Below are positions 55,963 through 63,983 of a stretch of 64,000 bases of DNA, piece by piece. A program made the translations under genes and the position numbers. The number at the start of each line of letters is the position of its first letter. Position 1 is the stretch's first letter. A model generated the notes under the pieces. It was not told where the DNA came from. It made no database searches and was given only the letters and a program-made list of their open reading frames with translations. Origin of the DNA: Streptomyces orinoci (lineage in GTDB: Bacteria; Actinomycetota; Actinomycetes; Streptomycetales; Streptomycetaceae); assembly GCF_003121295.1 (NCBI RefSeq), contig NZ_PHNC01000010.1, positions 215,301 through 279,300 on the forward strand. Reading direction: 5' to 3'.

Positions 55963-56218
55963 GGGTGCCCTCCCTTCTCCTTGGGCAGTCGGTGGTCGGG
56001 TGCTGGTGACGGCGGGCGTTGGTGCACCCCGCCGCCCCGAGGACGTCGGATGGAATGCCGGTTGCCGAAGGCGTCGGCATCGTTGTCGCCTACAGCGGGC
56101 AGGGTTCGGGCATGGGGTGGTGATTCACCCCCGCGAGCGTGCAGGCCGACCGGCCCGGAGCGGTGTGAGGCCGCGCGGGTGCCAGGGCAGTGAAGCGGGT
56201 GCGCGCAGGAGAGGGTGC

Positions 56219-56296
56219 TTACCGCATGCCGGGCCGGAGCGAGTACAGGCGGAGGCAGGGCCTACTGTGGCCCGGACTACTGGAACTGCAATCCAT
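56219..56296 (-). CDS. Leader peptide of 25 aa in the M-box copy E leader
   Basis: An ATG closely preceded by GGGAGGAGG opens a frame MDCSSSSPGHSRP... and closes with TAA after 25 codons. It aligns with the 26-aa leader of copy B, with SSPGHSRP identical. Inside it GGGCC and GGCCC can pair around six bases. Such a strong start for such a short frame suggests it is translated. It ends about 255 bases before the next gene. Confidence 0.62.
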   Translation of the reverse strand: MDCSSSSPGHSRPCLRLYSLRPGMR

Positions 56297-56390
56297 GTTC
56301 TCTCGCCTCCTCCCGGCCGGGGCGCACACGGGCGCCGTGACGGACGCGGCAAGGAGCGGACCGGCCTCCATCGGCCGGCTCACCCCAACT

Positions 56391-56547
56391 CGTCAGAGCT
56401 TTGGCACTGCACGGCGTAATCCCCTTGCCGGGGAAGCCACTTGGGGTCACCCCTTGGGCCGGGGAGACCTGTCCTGAACCTGGGCGTCTCTCGACGTCGT
56501 GGGGTCAGTGGCCTGTGTCCGTACAGACGCCTCACCGAACGAGGTGC
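56391..56547 (-). promoter_or_regulatory. M-box (ykoK) Mg2+ riboswitch, copy E
   Basis: Minus strand: CACCTCGTTCGGTGAGGCGTCT, AGAGACGCC, AGGTTCAGGACAGG, AAGGGGTGACCCC and CAGTGCCAAAGCTCTGACGA, a close match to the consensus M-box. A hairpin CCGGCC/GGCCGG follows at 56361-56378 and is matched by a covarying hairpin after copy B. It leads the operon of the LDDP protein, the basic protein and two regulators. Confidence 0.88.
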
Positions 56548-56576
56548 CTTCTTCAAACCTCCATGAGTGTGCCCGT

Positions 56577-56596
56577 AGTTGCGCGTCTACGCAACT
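56577..56596. promoter_or_regulatory. Inverted repeat before M-box copy E, probable operator
   Basis: AGTTGCG-N6-CGCAACT, a perfect 7-bp inverted repeat, 30 bases before the M-box. The same 20-bp design with the same spacing stands before copy B. TTGCGT within it, on the minus strand, could serve as -35. Confidence 0.6.
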
Positions 56597-56653
56597 CTTG
56601 GCCTGGCCTTGCCGCCATCGATGGCGGCGGCGGGCATCCCGCAGGGGCGCGGG

Positions 56654-58000
56654 TCAGGGGACGGCCTGAAGCATCTGCCACAGCCCCGCCCCGCAGACCA
56701 CGGCGATGAGGCCGGCGACGGCCCAGCCGGCTGCCAGCAGCCGCCGCCCGACCGTCTTGTCACCCATGACCTGGGGATGGTGTGCCGCCTTGAGCAGCAG
56801 GACGAGCCCGATGGGCGTGCCGATGGCTCCGATGATCCCGGCCCAGTACAGGATCGTGATCGGGGGGACGGAGGTGTAGGCCGCCCCGGTCCCCAGAGCG
56901 ATGGAGATGCCCATGGCGGCGAAGAACCTGGGGGCCTGGCGCGGGCGCAGGGACAGGCCACGCGGCCAGTTGAGATGGGTGCCGGTGATGTAGGCGGTGG
57001 TGGCAATGATCACCGGAAGGGCCACCAGAGTGGAGGCGAGCAGGCCGAGGGCGAACAGGTCCCCGGCGAAGTCCCCGGCGACCGGGCGCAGGGCCTGGGC
57101 GGCGTCCTGAGCGGTGGCGACGGCCAGATGCCGGGTGCCCAGGGTGGCCCCGGTGGCGATCAGGATGAACCAGAACACCACGGTGGCGAAGAAGCAGCCG
57201 GCCACAGCGTCGAAGCGGCGCAGCCGATAGCCGGTCCAGGGGGTGCGGGCTTCGCTCTGGGCGATGGTCTGCCAGATGTAGACGTAGCTGGTGGCGGTCG
57301 TGCCGATCAGCGACATCGCGCCGAAGACGAGGTCTTTGTCCCACCGCAGGTTCGGCACCAGCGTGCCGACGGCCACCGCGGGCCAGTCGGGACGGGCCAG
57401 CACGGCCGCCGCCGCGTACACAAACAGGATCAACAATAGGTAGCGCAGTGCGCGTTGGAGGACCTGAAGCCCCAGGGCGAGCACCACGGCCAGCAGCAGA
57501 GCGGAGAGCGGGGCGACGAACCAGTGCCAGTCCCCTCGGGTGAGCAGCCCCAGGGCGGCGGCGCCGGCCTCCAGGTCGGCGGCGATGGTGACGATATTGA
57601 CCGCCAGCACGGAGCCGAGCAGCAGCCACCGCACCCACCGGCCGTGGACCAGGGCGACCGTGCCCTGCAGATCGAGGCGGGAGGCCAGTCCCACCCGGGT
57701 GGCGATCGTCTGGATCACCACGAGCAGTGGGAACAGCGAGAGAACCAACCAGCCCATGGCATATGTCGTGCTCGCCCCGATCACCGCGAGGGTGGCCACC
57801 GTTGTGGGATCCGCGTCCGACGCCCCGGCGATCAGACCGGGCCCCAGAGTACGTATCCGTATTCCCCAGTTCCGGCCGGACGCGGCGGGAACGCCGGAGG
57901 GCGCCGATACGAGGCCGATGTCCGCAAGCGCGTCCGGGCACTCATGAGGCAGGCCGCTGTGGAACTCCGGTTCATACGCCATGCCTAAAACGATTGCCAT
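56654..58000 (-). CDS. Divergent NRAMP-family transporter, copy 3
   Basis: A 448-aa protein with about eleven membrane helices. Helix 1 reads SDADPTTVAT and helix 6 TTATSYVYIWQ, so it has DPT instead of DPGN and SYV in place of MPH. This belongs to neither the Mn2+/Fe2+ nor the APWQ group seen in the other two copies; its substrate is unknown. The ATG at 58000 has AGGTGA just upstream. No M-box precedes it. It is transcribed away from the ABC importer. Confidence 0.85.
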   Translation of the reverse strand: MAIVLGMAYEPEFHSGLPHECPDALADIGLVSAPSGVPAASGRNWGIRIRTLGPGLIAGASDADPTTVATLAVIGASTTYAMGWLVLSLFPLLVVIQTIATRVGLASRLDLQGTVALVHGRWVRWLLLGSVLAVNIVTIAADLEAGAAALGLLTRGDWHWFVAPLSALLLAVVLALGLQVLQRALRYLLLILFVYAAAAVLARPDWPAVAVGTLVPNLRWDKDLVFGAMSLIGTTATSYVYIWQTIAQSEARTPWTGYRLRRFDAVAGCFFATVVFWFILIATGATLGTRHLAVATAQDAAQALRPVAGDFAGDLFALGLLASTLVALPVIIATTAYITGTHLNWPRGLSLRPRQAPRFFAAMGISIALGTGAAYTSVPPITILYWAGIIGAIGTPIGLVLLLKAAHHPQVMGDKTVGRRLLAAGWAVAGLIAVVCGAGLWQMLQAVP

Positions 58001-58228
58001 GTCACCTGAACATCCGAACTGTCTATCGGGGGCGCGCAAGGCACTGGTGCGGTACTGGCAGTGCGCGGAACCACGGCCAAGCCCCGGTACGCCCTTGCAC
58101 ATCACATGGTGTGCGTCCGAGGCGTCACGGACCGCCGTCCGGCGGGCCGGGCGGGCTCTGAAGGGCGACCGTCGATGTGTCGGCATTCGATATGCGAAGG
58201 ACCGCTTTGCGGGGCGTGGTTTGCTGGC

Positions 58229-58245
58229 CCGGACATGATGTCCGG
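58229..58245. promoter_or_regulatory. Perfect palindrome before the ABC permease gene
   Basis: CCGGACATGATGTCCGG has 8-bp arms around one base and ends 20 bases before the permease ATG, in the short divergent region with NRAMP copy 3. It may be an operator or could cover the start of transcription. Confidence 0.5.
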
Positions 58246-58265
58246 TGCGTGCCCGGAGGCGGCTG

Positions 58266-60002
58266 ATGGCCGATACAGGCCGATTTCCTTCGCAAGGGGT
58301 GTGGCGGCGGCCTGCGTTGCGGTGGGTGGACCTGGTGGTCGTGATCGCGCTGGTCGCGCTGCTGTACGGGCTGCTGCGGCTGGCGCCCTCGCTCAACGCC
58401 CCCTTCCTGCCGGGCACCGCGCCCAAAGCGGTGTCCACGGCCCCGTCGAACCTGCCGTTCTACGCGGTTCGGTCATTGCTGCGCATGTTTGTGGCTCTTC
58501 TGGCCTCGGTGCTGTTCACCTTTGTGTACGCCACGGCTGCGGCCCGGCTGCCCAGGGCGGAGAAGGTGCTGCTGCCGGTGCTGGACATCCTGCAGTCGGT
58601 GCCCGTTCTCGGTTTTCTCTCGGTGACGGTGACCGCGTTCATCGCGCTCTTCCCGGGCTCGTCGCTGGGGCTGGAGTGTGCTTCGATCTTTGCGATCTTC
58701 ACGGCGATGGCGTGGAACATGACTTTCGCCTTCTATGCCTCGCTGGTCTCCCAGCCCCGGGAGCTGGACGAGGCCGCACGGGTGATGCGGCTGACGAAGT
58801 GGCAGCGGTTCTGGCAGCTGGACGTCCCCAGCGGCGTGATCCCGCTGGTCTGGAACGGGATGATGAGCTTCGGCGGAGCCTGGTTCTTCCTGGCCGCCTC
58901 GGAGTCCATCTCTGTGCTCAACCATCAGTACGCGCTGCCCGGCATGGGCTCGTACGCCGCCGCCGCCATCGCCGAGGGGGATCTGGGCAAGGTGGGCATC
59001 GCCAGCGGCGTGATGGTCGTCCTGGTGATCGGGGTGAACGTGATGTTCTGGCGGCCGGTCACCGCCTGGTCGGAGCGGTTCCGGGTGGAGGAGTCCGAGG
59101 CCGCCGAGCATCCCCGCAGTCTGGTGCTGGACTTCCTGCGGCGGTCGGAGGTGCCACGGCTGCTGGGCCGTCCGCTGAAGCCGCTCTGGCCCGCGCTCGA
59201 CCGGCTGATGCGGCCGTTCGGGGTGGCCGAACACGCCATCGGGATCTCGCCGGCGCGGGAGCGGACGGGAGACGTGTTCTTCGCCGGGGTGGTCAGCGCA
59301 GTCGTCGTCTACGGGGCCTGGAAGGCGTTCGGCTACGTGGACTCCACCGTCGGCCTGGGCGCGTTCGGCCATGCGCTGGCGCTGGGTGCGGCCACCTTCG
59401 GGCGGGTGGTGGTGCTCAGCATCGTCGCGACGCTGGTCTGGGTGCCCGTCGGGGTGTGGATCGGGATGACCCCCCGGGTGACCCGGTTCGCGCAGCCGGT
59501 CGTGCAGGTGCTGGCCAGCTTCCCGGCGAACTTCCTCTTCCCCTTCGCCACCGCCGCCTTCCTCGCGCTCGGGATCTCGCTGAACTTCGGGGCGATCCTG
59601 CTGATGGCGCTGGGGGCCCAGTGGTACATCCTTTTCAATGTCATCGCCGGCGCCTCGGCGATCCCCTCCGACCTGCGGGAGGCGATGATCACGTTCCGGG
59701 TGAGCGGATGGCTGCGCTGGCGGCAGTTCATCCTGCCCGCCGTCTTCCCGTCCTACGTCACCGGAGGCATCACGGCGGCGGGCGGGGCGTGGAACGCCTC
59801 GATCGTCGCCGAGGTCGTCGACTACGGACAGCACCACCTGACCGCGACCGGGCTGGGCGCCTACATCACCGAGGCCACCGCCACCGGGAACTTCCCCAGG
59901 ATCCTGGTGGGCATCTTCGCGATGAGCGTGTACGTCGTCGTCGTGAACCGGCTGTTCTGGCGCCGCCTGTACCGACTGGCCGAAACCCGATACGCCCTAT
60001 GA
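58266..60002 (+). CDS. ABC importer permease, two fused membrane domains (NitT/TauT-like)
   Basis: A 578-aa protein with two tandem permease domains. Each has an EAA-type loop: ELDEAARVMRLTKWQRFWQLDVPSGVIPL and, in the second, DLREAMITFRVSGWLRWRQFILPAVFPS. Fused dimer permeases of this nitrate/sulfonate/bicarbonate family work with the ATPase encoded 34 bases downstream. GGAGG stands before the ATG at 58266. No substrate-binding protein is encoded nearby. Confidence 0.88.
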   Translation: MADTGRFPSQGVWRRPALRWVDLVVVIALVALLYGLLRLAPSLNAPFLPGTAPKAVSTAPSNLPFYAVRSLLRMFVALLASVLFTFVYATAAARLPRAEKVLLPVLDILQSVPVLGFLSVTVTAFIALFPGSSLGLECASIFAIFTAMAWNMTFAFYASLVSQPRELDEAARVMRLTKWQRFWQLDVPSGVIPLVWNGMMSFGGAWFFLAASESISVLNHQYALPGMGSYAAAAIAEGDLGKVGIASGVMVVLVIGVNVMFWRPVTAWSERFRVEESEAAEHPRSLVLDFLRRSEVPRLLGRPLKPLWPALDRLMRPFGVAEHAIGISPARERTGDVFFAGVVSAVVVYGAWKAFGYVDSTVGLGAFGHALALGAATFGRVVVLSIVATLVWVPVGVWIGMTPRVTRFAQPVVQVLASFPANFLFPFATAAFLALGISLNFGAILLMALGAQWYILFNVIAGASAIPSDLREAMITFRVSGWLRWRQFILPAVFPSYVTGGITAAGGAWNASIVAEVVDYGQHHLTATGLGAYITEATATGNFPRILVGIFAMSVYVVVVNRLFWRRLYRLAETRYAL

Positions 60003-60036
60003 CCACTTCTCTCCGCTCCCAGCGAGGCAGACACTC

Positions 60037-61404
60037 GTGACCAGCAGCGAAGCCCCCACCGTGAGCCCCCGTCCGGCCGGGGAGGTGATCATCCGGGCCG
60101 ATTCGGTGACCAAGGCGTTCACCACCCCCGAGGGCAGTTCCCTGCCGGTGCTGGACGGCATCAGCTTCGACCTGGCCGAAGGAGAGATCGTCGCCCTGCT
60201 GGGAAAGTCGGGGTCCGGCAAGTCCACCCTGCTGCGCTGCGTGGCCGGATTGATCGCTCCGTCCGCCGGCTCGGTGTCCTACCGGGGCACGCCACTGTCC
60301 GGCGCCAACCCGGGCGTGTCGATGGTCTTCCAGTCCTTCGCGCTGCTGCCCTGGCTCACCGTGCAGCAGAACGTCGAACTCGGCCTCGCCGCCCTGGGCG
60401 TCGGCGAGGAGGAGCGCCGCCGGCGCGCTCTGAAGGCCATCGACCTGATCGGCCTGGACGGCTTCGAATCGGCCTACCCCAAGGAGCTCTCCGGCGGCAT
60501 GCGCCAGCGCGTCGGCTTCGCCCGCGGCATCGTGGTCGAACCCGACGCCCTGCTGATGGACGAGCCGTTCTCCGCCCTGGACGTCCTGACGGCCGAGAAC
60601 CTGCGCACCGAGCTCGTCGGCCTGTGGGAGGGCCACGAGGCGCCGGTGAAGTCGATCCTGATCGTCACCCACAACATCGAAGAGGCCGTGCTGCTGGCCG
60701 ACCGCATCCTGGTGCTCTCCTCCAACCCGGGCCGGATCCAGGCCGAACTCACCGTCGGCCTGCCGCGGCCCCGCGACCGCCAACACCCCCGGTTCGAAAC
60801 CCTGGTCGACACGGTCTACGCCATCCTCACCGGCCGCGAGGCAGCAGCAGCCCAGGCCGTCGAAGCACCGGCGGGCGAACCGCCCCGCCCGGCACCCGCG
60901 CCGACCCCGATCAGTGCCCCGCTGCCGGACGTCAGCGTCGGCGGCCTGGCCGGCCTGCTGGAGATCCTGATCGCCCGCGGGGGCGAGGACGGCCTGGCGG
61001 AGATCGCCGACGAGCTCAACTTCGAGGTCGACGACCTCCTCCCCCTCGTCGACGCCGCCGTCATGCTCGGCCTCGCCCGGGTCGATGGCCCACGGCTCGC
61101 CATCACCGGCACCGGCCGCGAGTTCTCCGCCGCCGACATCCTCACCAGCAAGAAGCTCTTCGCCCGCCACGCCGCGACCCGGGCACCCCTGATCCGCGCC
61201 ATCGTCCAGGCCCTCGCCGCGACCGAGGGCCACACCCTGCGCGAAGGCTTCTTCCTGGACCTGCTCCGGCGCGGCTTCTCCGCCGAGGAGGCCCGCAACC
61301 AGCTGGAGACCGCGATCGACTGGGGCCGCTACGCCGAGCTGTACGACTACGACCACGACGACGGCCAACTGACCCTGGAGCCCGGTGCCCAGGCCGCGCT
61401 GTAG
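60037..61404 (+). CDS. ABC importer ATPase with a C-terminal AAA-associated domain
   Basis: A 455-aa protein. Walker A GKSGSGKST begins near residue 56, the signature LSGGMRQR at 151, and Walker B LLMDEP near 174, all typical of nitrate/taurine-type ATPases. After about residue 290 comes a separate helical domain (LLEILIARGGEDGLAEIADELNFEVDDLLPLVDAAVMLGLA), the AAA-associated C-terminal domain found in a subset of these ATPases, built like a winged helix and likely regulatory. GTG start. It forms a two-gene unit with the permease. Confidence 0.9.
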   Translation: MTSSEAPTVSPRPAGEVIIRADSVTKAFTTPEGSSLPVLDGISFDLAEGEIVALLGKSGSGKSTLLRCVAGLIAPSAGSVSYRGTPLSGANPGVSMVFQSFALLPWLTVQQNVELGLAALGVGEEERRRRALKAIDLIGLDGFESAYPKELSGGMRQRVGFARGIVVEPDALLMDEPFSALDVLTAENLRTELVGLWEGHEAPVKSILIVTHNIEEAVLLADRILVLSSNPGRIQAELTVGLPRPRDRQHPRFETLVDTVYAILTGREAAAAQAVEAPAGEPPRPAPAPTPISAPLPDVSVGGLAGLLEILIARGGEDGLAEIADELNFEVDDLLPLVDAAVMLGLARVDGPRLAITGTGREFSAADILTSKKLFARHAATRAPLIRAIVQALAATEGHTLREGFFLDLLRRGFSAEEARNQLETAIDWGRYAELYDYDHDDGQLTLEPGAQAAL

Positions 61405-61477
61405 CCGCACAACGGCGAGCCGCCGAAGAGCGAAGCCGCGTTCCGGCCGCGGAGGCGGGGTCAAGCTTGAGTCAAGC

Positions 61478-61508
61478 ACTTGCGTCCTTACGCAAGTATG
61501 GCGATAGG
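61478..61508 (+). promoter_or_regulatory. Inverted repeat and promoter before M-box copy B
   Basis: ACTTGCGT-CCTT-ACGCAAGT (61478-61497) is a perfect 8-bp inverted repeat. TTGCGT in its left arm and GATAGG 17 bases later form a plausible promoter, so a bound protein would block it. The same design lies before copy E. A second small palindrome, CTTGAGTCAAG, is at 61466-61476. Confidence 0.6.
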
Positions 61509-61532
61509 CTCTCGCCGTTCGAAAAGTTTGAG

Positions 61533-61688
61533 ACACCTCGTTCGGTGAGGCGTCTTCATGGACACAGGCCACTGACCCCACGACGTCGAGAGACGCCCAG
61601 GGTCAGGACAGGTCTCCCCGGCCTAAGGGGTGACCCCAAGTGGCTGCCCCCACAAGGGGATTACGCCGTGGAGTGCCAAAGCTCTGAC
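61533..61688 (+). promoter_or_regulatory. M-box (ykoK) Mg2+ riboswitch, copy B
   Basis: CACCTCGTTCGGTGAGGCGTCT, AGAGACGCC, GGGTCAGGACAGG, AAGGGGTGACCCC and GAGTGCCAAAGCTCTGACGA follow in M-box order; GGCGTCT pairs with AGACGCC. Hairpin CCGGTC/GACCGG follows at 61702-61719, the counterpart of CCGGCC/GGCCGG after copy E. It heads the leader of NRAMP copy 2. Confidence 0.9.
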
Positions 61689-61780
61689 GAGTTGGGGTGA
61701 GCCGGTCATACGAGACCGGTCCGCTCTTTGCCGTGTCGTCCGGCGCCCGCGTGCGCCCCGGCCGGGAGGAGGCGAGAGAC

Positions 61781-61861
61781 ATGGATGGCAGCAGTTGCAG
61801 TAGTCCGGGCCACAGTCGGCCCCGTATCCGTATGTCCTCGCTGATCTCCGGTACGCGGTAG
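61781..61861 (+). CDS. Leader peptide of 26 aa in the M-box copy B leader
   Basis: An ATG closely preceded by GGGAGGAGG opens MDGSSCSSPGHSRP... and ends with TAG after 26 codons. It aligns with the copy E leader along its whole length with one gap; SSPGHSRP is identical, the rest keeps Arg, Ser and Leu positions. GGGCC/GGCCC can pair within it. The stop is 143 bases before the NRAMP ATG. Confidence 0.62.
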   Translation: MDGSSCSSPGHSRPRIRMSSLISGTR

Positions 61862-62004
61862 CCACCTTCCCTGCGCGCATGCGCACCACAGTTCTCACAC
61901 CCGTGTGGCATCGTGCCGCCCCGGGTGTCTGTGCTGCCCGCTCGCAGGGGGGATAGCTGCTGCGTGCCACGCACCTCCCCCGCCGGGGGACCCGGGAGGC
62001 TCTC

Positions 62005-63663
62005 ATGACCGACCTGACCACCACCGCCACGCCGCCGACTCCACCACAGCGCACCGCGGTGCTCGACGACGCACACGTCGGCGACATCCACGGTGCACTC
62101 GGCACCATCAAGCTCGACGACACCGCCCCCCGCAAGGGGCTTTCCGCCAAGCTCAAGACCCTGCTCGCGATCATCGGCCCCGGCCTGATCGTGATGGTCG
62201 GCGACAACGACGCAGGCGCCTTCGACACCTACGGCAACGCCGGTCAGAACTACGGCACCAGCCTGCTGTGGACGCTGCTGCTGCTCGTCCCCGTCCTCTA
62301 CGTCAACCAGGAGATGGTGCTGCGCCTCGGCGCCGTCACCGGCGTCGGCCACGCGCGGCTGATCCTGGAGCGGTTCGGCAAGTTCTGGGGCGCGTTCTCC
62401 GTCATCGACCTCTTCCTGCTCAACGCCCTGACGATCGTCACCGAGTTCATCGGCGTGACCCTCGCGGTCGGCTACCTCGGACTGCCCAAGACGATCTCCG
62501 TCCTGGTGGCCGCCGTCGCGGTCATCGCGGCCGCAACTACCGGCTCGTTCCGGCGCTTCGAGCGCGTCTCGGTCTTCCTGTGCGCGGGCTCGCTGCTGCT
62601 CGTCCCGATCTACTTCATGATCCACCCGAGCACCGGGACCATGGCCCACGACTTCGTCGTCCCGGGCATGCCGCACGACTCCAAGCTCGCGGACGTCATG
62701 CTGCTGATCATCGCGATCGTCGGCACCACCGTCGCTCCCTGGCAGCTGTTCTTCCAGCAGTCCTACGTCATCGACAAGCGCATCACCCCGCGCTTCATGA
62801 AGTACGAGAAGGCCGACCTGTGGATCGGCATCGTCATCGTCGTCATCGGCGCCGCCGCCATCATGGGCTTCACCGCCGCCACCTTCGCCGGGACACCGGA
62901 GTTCGGGAACTTCGACGACGCCGCCGGGATCGCGAAGGGCCTGGAAGCGCACGTGGGCAAGGTCGCCGGCGTGCTGTTCGCCATCGCCCTGCTCGACGCC
63001 TCGATCATCGGCGCCTCCGCCGTCTCCCTGTCCACCGCCTACGCCCTCGGCGACGTCCTCGGCCTCAAGCACTCCCTGCACCACGGGGTGCGCGGCGCCA
63101 AGGGCTTCTACGCCATCTTCGCCGGCGTCATCCTGCTCGCCGCGGTCATCGTCATCATCCCCGGCTCCCCGCTCGGCCTGATCACCACCGGCGTGCAGAC
63201 CCTGGCCGGCGTACTGCTGCCCTCCGCCACCGTCTTCCTGCTCCTCCTCTGCAACGACAAGGCCGTCCTCGGCCCCTGGGCCAACGGCCGCTGGACCAAC
63301 GCCTTCACCTCGCTCGTCGTCGGCATCCTCGTCGTCCTGTCCATCATCCTGACCGCGGCGGTGGCCTTCCCCGACATCACCTCCGGCGCGATCCTCGACA
63401 TCATGGCTGTCTGCGGCGTCGCCGGCATCCTGGCCATCGGCTACGCCGAGGTCCGCCGCCGCAAGACGGGCTGGGCCCTCGCCGCCCCGATCGACCGCAC
63501 GGGCAAGGAGAACTGGCGGATGCCCCCGCTGGAGGAACTCCCCAAGCCCGTCATGTCCACCGGCCGCAAGATCGGCATGTCCGCCCTGCGCGCCTACCTG
63601 GTCGTCGCCATGGTCCTGGTGATCATCCACGTCGTCCAGCTCGCGACCGGTCACGGCCACTGA
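62005..63663 (+). CDS. NRAMP-family transporter, probable Mg2+ carrier (NRMT type), copy 2
   Basis: A 552-aa protein, closely related to copy 1 along its whole length. Helix 1 reads DNDAGA (residues 67-72) and helix 6 TTVAPWQ, so here too the binding Asn (now Ala) and Met (now Ala) of metal NRAMPs are replaced. An M-box and leader peptide precede it. GGGAGG stands before the ATG. The C-terminus has a soluble stretch (TGKENWRMPPLEELPKP) before the last helix, as in copy 1. Confidence 0.9.
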   Translation: MTDLTTTATPPTPPQRTAVLDDAHVGDIHGALGTIKLDDTAPRKGLSAKLKTLLAIIGPGLIVMVGDNDAGAFDTYGNAGQNYGTSLLWTLLLLVPVLYVNQEMVLRLGAVTGVGHARLILERFGKFWGAFSVIDLFLLNALTIVTEFIGVTLAVGYLGLPKTISVLVAAVAVIAAATTGSFRRFERVSVFLCAGSLLLVPIYFMIHPSTGTMAHDFVVPGMPHDSKLADVMLLIIAIVGTTVAPWQLFFQQSYVIDKRITPRFMKYEKADLWIGIVIVVIGAAAIMGFTAATFAGTPEFGNFDDAAGIAKGLEAHVGKVAGVLFAIALLDASIIGASAVSLSTAYALGDVLGLKHSLHHGVRGAKGFYAIFAGVILLAAVIVIIPGSPLGLITTGVQTLAGVLLPSATVFLLLLCNDKAVLGPWANGRWTNAFTSLVVGILVVLSIILTAAVAFPDITSGAILDIMAVCGVAGILAIGYAEVRRRKTGWALAAPIDRTGKENWRMPPLEELPKPVMSTGRKIGMSALRAYLVVAMVLVIIHVVQLATGHGH

Positions 63664-63670
63664 CAGACGT

Positions 63671-63709
63671 CCCCGGGCGGCGGTTGTCTTCCCCTCCCGC
63701 CGCCCGGGG
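63671..63709 (+). terminator. Hairpin terminator after NRAMP copy 2
   Basis: CCCCGGGCGGCGG and CCGCCGCCCGGGG pair perfectly over 13 bp around a 13-base loop, eight bases after the stop codon. Confidence 0.85.
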
Positions 63710-63750
63710 GCCACCCCGACACCCACTCGAGAACCAGGGAGGGCATGTTC

Positions 63751-63983
63751 ATGCGTCTCCTCGCCGAACTCACCATCCCCACCGGCCACAACACCGGACG
63801 GGTGTCCGTACCCGCGACCGCGCGTGCCCGCACCTACCCCTGATCCTGCACTACCGGACCGAGCGCCTGTACCTGCTCGACGATCCGTGCGGCTACCCGG
63901 CGGCAGTGGCTCAGCATGCCGTGTACGACCCGTACGCACACCTGGCCCATCTCCTCGCGCAGCAGCGCCATGAAGCCTCCTGA
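63751..63983 (+). pseudogene. Broken LDDP-family protein (copy 3)
   Basis: The ATG behind GGGAGG gives MRLLAELTIPTGHNTG, like copy 2. Near 63825 the frame is lost; the continuation CPHLPLILHYRTERLYLLDDP, GYPAAVAQHAVYDPYAHLAHLLAQQRHEAS lies in another frame and stops at a TGA where the other copies have the Trp codon of SWL/HWL. A frameshift and a nonsense change therefore both affect it. It directly follows NRAMP copy 2 and its terminator. Confidence 0.7.

Noticed and set aside
44638..61688. The five repeated blocks read as an insertion sequence or mobile repeat
   Set aside because: They have no terminal repeats or target duplications, differ in sequence while keeping paired stems, and match the known M-box order of conserved blocks.
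61603..63939. A 778-codon minus-strand frame opposite NRAMP copy 2
   Set aside because: It is an antisense shadow rich in Asp, Gly and Val; the plus strand has the NRAMP signature and a proper ribosome site.
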